Both the position numbers and the translations under genes were made by a program. A stretch of 7,178 nt of DNA from Nitrospinae bacterium RIFCSPLOWO2_12_FULL_45_22 (GTDB taxonomy: Bacteria > 2-12-FULL-45-22), in NCBI GenBank assembly GCA_001803565.1, contig MHDQ01000145.1, forward strand, positions 1 to 7,178, in the 5' to 3' direction. Below are positions 3,988 through 7,178 of this stretch, piece by piece (the stretch's first letter is position 1; the number at the start of each line of letters is the position of its first letter). The notes beneath the pieces were generated by a model. That model was not told the DNA's origin. It was given only the letters and a program-made list of their open reading frames with translations, and did not search any database.

Positions 3988-6018
3988 TTAGAATCCGGCC
4001 TCTATGCCTACTAAGAAATTTATACCCGCGTTAGGAAAAACTCCATCCTCGCTAATATCCCTTTCATCCAGCAGATTATTAATCTTATTAAATAGACTTA
4101 TTCCTTTCAGCCCAAGGGATCGAATGGGGAGCTTATACGTAGTAGTCAAGTTCCAGCGGGTATAGCCTGATTTTCTAAAGCCTAAGGGGCGGCCATTAAG
4201 GCCAATGAGGTGAGGAAAGTTTTGGCGTTGGCTGCTTAAAATATTTATATCTAGATTAGTTGTCAGCGTGTCTTCCCAGGTATATGCCAGATGGAAGTTC
4301 CAGCTATGGTTTGGGCGTAAGGGCAGGTCTTTCCCGGTGTCCTTATCTTCGGTATCCATCCAGGTATAGTTGAGTTGAAAGAAAAGATCTTTTTGGGGAA
4401 TCCAGTTGAGCGTGGTTTCAAAACCCTGGACCGAGGCCTCCTTCTTATTAACAAAACTCAAGGCCTTTCCATCAAAGAAGATTAGATCAGTAAAGTGATT
4501 ATTAAAATAAATAAAATCTATACTCAATTTATCTTCCCAGAGCCTTTGCTCTATTCCTAGCTCGAAGCTGCGGCTCTTCTCGGGCCTTAAATCCCGCTTA
4601 CCGAAGGTTGGTGTGAAGAGTTCTACAAACGAAGGAGCCCGGAACCCCGTACCAAAGCTGGCCTTTAGCTTAGTAGCTTCTGGTCTAATCCAGTAAGCCA
4701 GCGAGACCTTGGGGTTTAAGCTGGTACCAAAATCCTTGTTATAATCCAGGCGCAAGCCAGCATTTATAAATAATCGCTCCTGCCAGGAGAAGTGATTTTG
4801 GGCATAAAAAGCCCCGATATCTCTGGTTTCTGTGAATCTCATTAGAGCGGACGGCCCTTCCCCTAGACTTTCTAAATTACCCCACTCATGGAAGTTCACC
4901 CGCTCTCTCTCATAATCCAACCCTAAGCTAAATATATTGTTGGTAAATAGATAGAGATGATGCTGCGTGCTGAGTATAAGCCTTTTGTCTTTTGTATTAA
5001 TAAAATCAGTGAAAGAAATAATACGTTCCCTCTGTCGCTCAGGAGGGTCAGGGGGGTTATCTTCTTTTAATCCTTTCTCTACCCACCCCAGTGAGAGCTC
5101 AAAATTCCAGCGGGGCGATGGCCTTTGCCGATAAAACAGGTGATTGAAGAAAGAACTCCGCTGGAGGGAGCGATTTGGGTCCCGGGTCAGAGCTAGCCTG
5201 TTTCCCATCCTCAAATCGGCATCAGTTATAAGAGCAGCCGGAGATAAGGCTAACTCTTTACTAGAGCCGATATACCGGCTTACTAAACGCAAGACAGAGT
5301 CAGAGGTAGGATTCAAGCTTATCTGGCCTACCAGGTTATTAGCCCTGAAGGCATCCCGCGGAAATTGACCTTTCACTTCAGAGCGAGAAAATGTTGCTGT
5401 GTAATTGTAGTTCTCTTTTTGGCCTTCAGTTCTTAATATTCCCCTAAAGGTTTCTTGATTCCCTCCTTCAGCCAGAAAAGACAAGCCTTCGTTCTCTTTT
5501 TTACCTGACTTAGTTATTATATTGACAACCCCACCTATGGCCTCTGAGCCATAAAAGGCACTATGGGCCCCCCGGACTACCTCGATCCTTTCTATATTAT
5601 CTATAGGCAGGTCGCCGAAGTCGAACTCGCCGGTTAAGGGAGAATTTACCTTTATCCCATCTATCAAGACTAATACCTGATCGAACTCGGCCCCCCTAAT
5701 CCTTATATTAGCCTCTTCACCTAAAGTACCTGCGTTCTGGACAACTATCCCGGGTATATTCCTGAGGACTTCAACGACTGTTCTGGCCTGTTGCCTCTTT
5801 ATCTCTTCCCCGGTAATAACTGTGACTGTGCTAGTGACTCTACTAAGGGGTTCTTCTATACGGGAAGAAGTTATTACCCGATATTCTTCTCGTTTAATTG
5901 CCCAGACGCCTCTCGCGAGGATGCATTCAGTAAGGCTTAAGCTAATAAATAGCGAAGCAAAAATCCAGCTATAGATAGAAACTTTAATATTGATAGCCCG
6001 GCATGTGTTTTTGCGCAC
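3988..6018 (-). CDS. TonB-dependent outer-membrane receptor, BtuB/vitamin B12-transporter-like
   Basis: This 676-residue protein is an outer-membrane gated channel powered by TonB-ExbBD. A basic N-terminus and a hydrophobic stretch (about 13-35) form a signal peptide. A TonB-box-like EYRVITSSR (45-53) precedes the plug domain (about 55-170), whose signatures are TVTVITGEEI, VLRNIPGIVV, IRIRGAE, VLVLIDGIKVN, IERIEVVRGAHSAFYGSEA and GGVVNIIT. The rest is a beta-barrel with the family motif GTGFRAPSFVEL (456-467) and a terminal phenylalanine, the usual BAM signal. The plug closely resembles the BtuB/CirA group, but substrate cannot be read from it: no cobalamin riboswitch is seen upstream and no B12 or iron genes are adjacent, so cobalamin, a siderophore or another ligand all remain possible. 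The start is GTG (6016-6018), eight bases after AGGGGG (6027-6032). The gene ends 4 bases from the convergent regulator gene. Confidence 0.93.
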   Translation of the reverse strand: MRKNTCRAINIKVSIYSWIFASLFISLSLTECILARGVWAIKREEYRVITSSRIEEPLSRVTSTVTVITGEEIKRQQARTVVEVLRNIPGIVVQNAGTLGEEANIRIRGAEFDQVLVLIDGIKVNSPLTGEFDFGDLPIDNIERIEVVRGAHSAFYGSEAIGGVVNIITKSGKKENEGLSFLAEGGNQETFRGILRTEGQKENYNYTATFSRSEVKGQFPRDAFRANNLVGQISLNPTSDSVLRLVSRYIGSSKELALSPAALITDADLRMGNRLALTRDPNRSLQRSSFFNHLFYRQRPSPRWNFELSLGWVEKGLKEDNPPDPPERQRERIISFTDFINTKDKRLILSTQHHLYLFTNNIFSLGLDYERERVNFHEWGNLESLGEGPSALMRFTETRDIGAFYAQNHFSWQERLFINAGLRLDYNKDFGTSLNPKVSLAYWIRPEATKLKASFGTGFRAPSFVELFTPTFGKRDLRPEKSRSFELGIEQRLWEDKLSIDFIYFNNHFTDLIFFDGKALSFVNKKEASVQGFETTLNWIPQKDLFFQLNYTWMDTEDKDTGKDLPLRPNHSWNFHLAYTWEDTLTTNLDINILSSQRQNFPHLIGLNGRPLGFRKSGYTRWNLTTTYKLPIRSLGLKGISLFNKINNLLDERDISEDGVFPNAGINFLVGIEAGF

Positions 6019-6087
6019 GCTTAATTCCCCCTGGAGCTACATTTATAGGGTCTGTGGTTACAAAAGAGATGCGCTACGATTTAATAT

Positions 6088-6116
6088 ATCCTAATGAATC
6101 TACCAACTAATATCAA
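6088..6116 (-). promoter_or_regulatory. Sigma-70-type promoter of the TonB-dependent receptor
   Basis: On the minus strand TTGATA (6111-6116) and TAGGAT (6088-6093) are separated by the ideal 17 bases, about 70 bases before the GTG start. This supports the receptor as its own transcription unit. No Fur box was recognised. Confidence 0.6.
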
Positions 6117-6130
6117 GTCTGACTAGGATA

Positions 6131-6150
6131 GGAGGGGGTGGAGGGGGAGG
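6131..6150 (+). other. G-rich tract with quadruplex potential
   Basis: All but three of 20 bases are G: runs of 2, 5, 2, 5 and 2 separated by single A or T. Only two runs reach three or more, so a two-layer quadruplex is more realistic than a three-layer one. It lies 15 bases upstream of the receptor -35 box. Confidence 0.4.
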
Positions 6151-6234
6151 CATGAGAAAGCCGGCTAAGAATAGCTTCCTAGAAGGAACATGGATTGTCT
6201 TCTGTCACCAAAGAGGAAGTAGCGACACCGCCTT

Positions 6235-6297
6235 AACAGTGAGTGCGTGAGCAGTGAAGAGGGAGCCGTTACTGCTCACTCCTTACTGCTCACTGTT
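6235..6297. repeat. Nested direct and inverted short repeats
   Basis: Nine-base outer arms AACAGTGAG (6235-6243) and CTCACTGTT (6289-6297) are exact reverse complements. Inside, TTACTGCTCACT occurs twice (6269-6280, 6283-6294), and its core is present inverted as GTGAGCAGT (6247-6255). The motif is therefore present three times in two orientations within 63 bp. It resembles intergenic repeats recalled from other environmental genomes (unverified). No T run makes it an intrinsic terminator. Confidence 0.6.
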
Positions 6298-6350
6298 TAC
6301 TCTGTCCTCTGTGGTAAATGATTAAAATTCTCCTCTTCTGAAGAACTTAG

Positions 6351-7151
6351 CTAACCTACCATACTATAGCCACCACTGACACTCAAGACCTGGCCAGTGA
6401 TATGACCAGCCGCTACATTGGAAGCCAAAAAAACTACGGCATGGGCAATGTCTTCTGGACGACCGACCTTTCTTAAGGGGTAGACCTTGGCAATCTTTTC
6501 TACCTGGTCAGGAGTAAACAGGCCCGCCGCCTGCTTCCACATGCTTTTATCTCCTATCTGGGCATCTTCCTTAGGAATCGTAACCCCCGGGCAGACCGTA
6601 TTTGCCCTTATTCCGAATCTACCTACTTCCCGGGCAATAGTCTTCATAAAGCTATTAACCGCGGCCTTAACACCACCATACACAGCTTCTTTGAATTCTC
6701 CCATCCGGCTAGCATCGGAACTAATGCTTACAATAGCACCACCCTTATTCTCTATCATATGGTCCAGGACCGCCCTGGTACAATTGAGTACCCCTTTATA
6801 GTTTATGCTTATGACCTTATCCCAAAACTCCGGCGTAGTTTCGGTGAAGAGCATCATATTATCCCAACCTACATTATTGACCAGGACATCTACCCTGCCA
6901 AATTCATCTATCCCCTTCTTCACCATGGCAGTGACATCATCTCGGTTGGTAACATCACACTTAACGACAATAGCTTTACCACCAGCCTTCAAGCCATTGG
7001 CTTCTTGTGCCGTTTTTTCTGCCTGAGGGATATCTATGTCTCCTATTACTATGTTAGTACCCTCGCGCGCAAAAACTAAGGATATGGCTCGCCCAATATT
7101 GGATGCCCCACCAGTCACAATTGCTGTCTTCTTTAATAAGCCTAAGTCCAT
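6351..7151 (-). CDS. Short-chain dehydrogenase/reductase, BadH-like (putative hydroxyacyl-CoA dehydrogenase)
   Basis: This 266-residue cytosolic enzyme is a classical SDR with a Rossmann fold. It has the cofactor motif TGGASNIG (13-20), an acidic residue D38 after the second strand (which favours NAD over NADP), NNVG (92-95), active-site N117, and the catalytic S145, Y158 and K162 (VYGGVK). The segment around NNVGWDN, the ISSDASR stretch, the NTVCPGVT motif and the C-terminal ITGQVLSVSGG resemble, from memory, 2-hydroxycyclohexanecarboxyl-CoA dehydrogenase (BadH) of anaerobic cyclohexanecarboxylate degradation more than FabG. The substrate is therefore plausibly a hydroxyacyl-CoA, but SDR specificity is hard to predict and no pathway partners are in the window. 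The start ATG follows a strong AGGAGGG (7159-7165) with seven-base spacing. The gene is complete; its promoter lies outside. It is 332 bases upstream of the receptor gene on the same strand, too far for a tight operon. Confidence 0.9.
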   Translation of the reverse strand: MDLGLLKKTAIVTGGASNIGRAISLVFAREGTNIVIGDIDIPQAEKTAQEANGLKAGGKAIVVKCDVTNRDDVTAMVKKGIDEFGRVDVLVNNVGWDNMMLFTETTPEFWDKVISINYKGVLNCTRAVLDHMIENKGGAIVSISSDASRMGEFKEAVYGGVKAAVNSFMKTIAREVGRFGIRANTVCPGVTIPKEDAQIGDKSMWKQAAGLFTPDQVEKIAKVYPLRKVGRPEDIAHAVVFLASNVAAGHITGQVLSVSGGYSMVG

Positions 7152-7178
7152 GATCTGTCCCTCCTTTCTCCAATAGCA

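Larger units (their letters stand above)
6019..6350. other. Intergenic region between the SDR gene and the receptor gene
   Basis: These 332 bases hold the receptor's ribosome site and promoter, a G-rich tract (6131-6150), a small palindrome TTCCTAGAAGGAA (6176-6188) and a repeat cluster (6235-6297). A 32-codon plus-strand ORF starting at 6152 has no recognisable product. I see no cobalamin riboswitch, tRNA or clear intrinsic terminator for the SDR gene. Confidence 0.7.

Noticed and set aside
6152-6250. 32-codon plus-strand ORF after a G-rich ribosome-site-like tract
   Set aside because: The purine tract is too close to the ATG, the peptide has no recognisable features, and the ORF runs into the repeat cluster.
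6019-6350. Cobalamin riboswitch upstream of the BtuB-like receptor
   Set aside because: Neither a B12-box-like element nor the usual riboswitch core was recognisable on the minus strand. The gap is instead filled by promoter, G-rich tract and repeats.
6325-6350. Intrinsic terminator directly after the SDR stop codon
   Set aside because: Only a 4-bp weak stem (TCTT/AAGA) and no adjacent T run are present.
6487-7079. Plus-strand open frames opposite the SDR gene
   Set aside because: They are shadows of an intact SDR with full catalytic motifs; the translations have no recognisable domains.

Overview
The window looks like a piece of chromosome from a Gram-negative (diderm), probably anaerobic bacterium of moderate GC content. 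The outer membrane is implied by a TonB-dependent receptor. Anaerobic metabolism is suggested, not proven, by a very small 2[4Fe-4S] ferredoxin and by a short-chain dehydrogenase that resembles the alicyclic-acid/benzoate-type enzyme BadH. A sigma-54-dependent response regulator implies RpoN. Desulfobacterota-like or similar anaerobic lineages fit, but I cannot assign a taxon from sequence reading alone. Nothing looks like phage, plasmid or insertion sequence.

Layout. Positions 1-1671 (minus strand) hold a housekeeping pair: pdxA (vitamin B6 synthesis) and, overlapping its 3' end by 7 bases, rsmA/ksgA (16S rRNA dimethyltransferase). rsmA starts at TTG and is cut off by the window edge. Positions 1672-1943 contain an AT-rich imperfect inverted repeat and a strong intrinsic terminator. 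The terminator belongs to a 58-residue ferredoxin gene at 1944-2120 (minus).

The divergent gap 2121-2534 separates the ferredoxin from an NtrC-type response regulator (2535-3983, plus). This is the richest non-coding stretch. It holds a near-consensus ferredoxin promoter, two candidate promoters towards the regulator, an exact 11-bp repeat placed at both divergent -35 regions 110 bp apart, and a leader of three back-to-back perfect hairpins that could refold into one mutually exclusive long hairpin.

The regulator ends 4 bases from the end of a convergent BtuB-like TonB-dependent receptor gene (3988-6018, minus), with no intrinsic terminator between them. The gap 6019-6350 upstream of the receptor holds a good promoter, a G-rich tract and a small cluster of short direct and inverted repeats. 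A complete SDR-family dehydrogenase gene (6351-7151, minus) closes the window.

The genes do not form one obvious pathway. pdxA-rsmA is a familiar conserved pair. The ferredoxin, regulator and receptor are each separate transcription units by spacing and orientation. No histidine kinase for the response regulator is present. I see no clear novel multi-gene system; the ferredoxin/regulator intergenic region is the best candidate for undescribed regulation.
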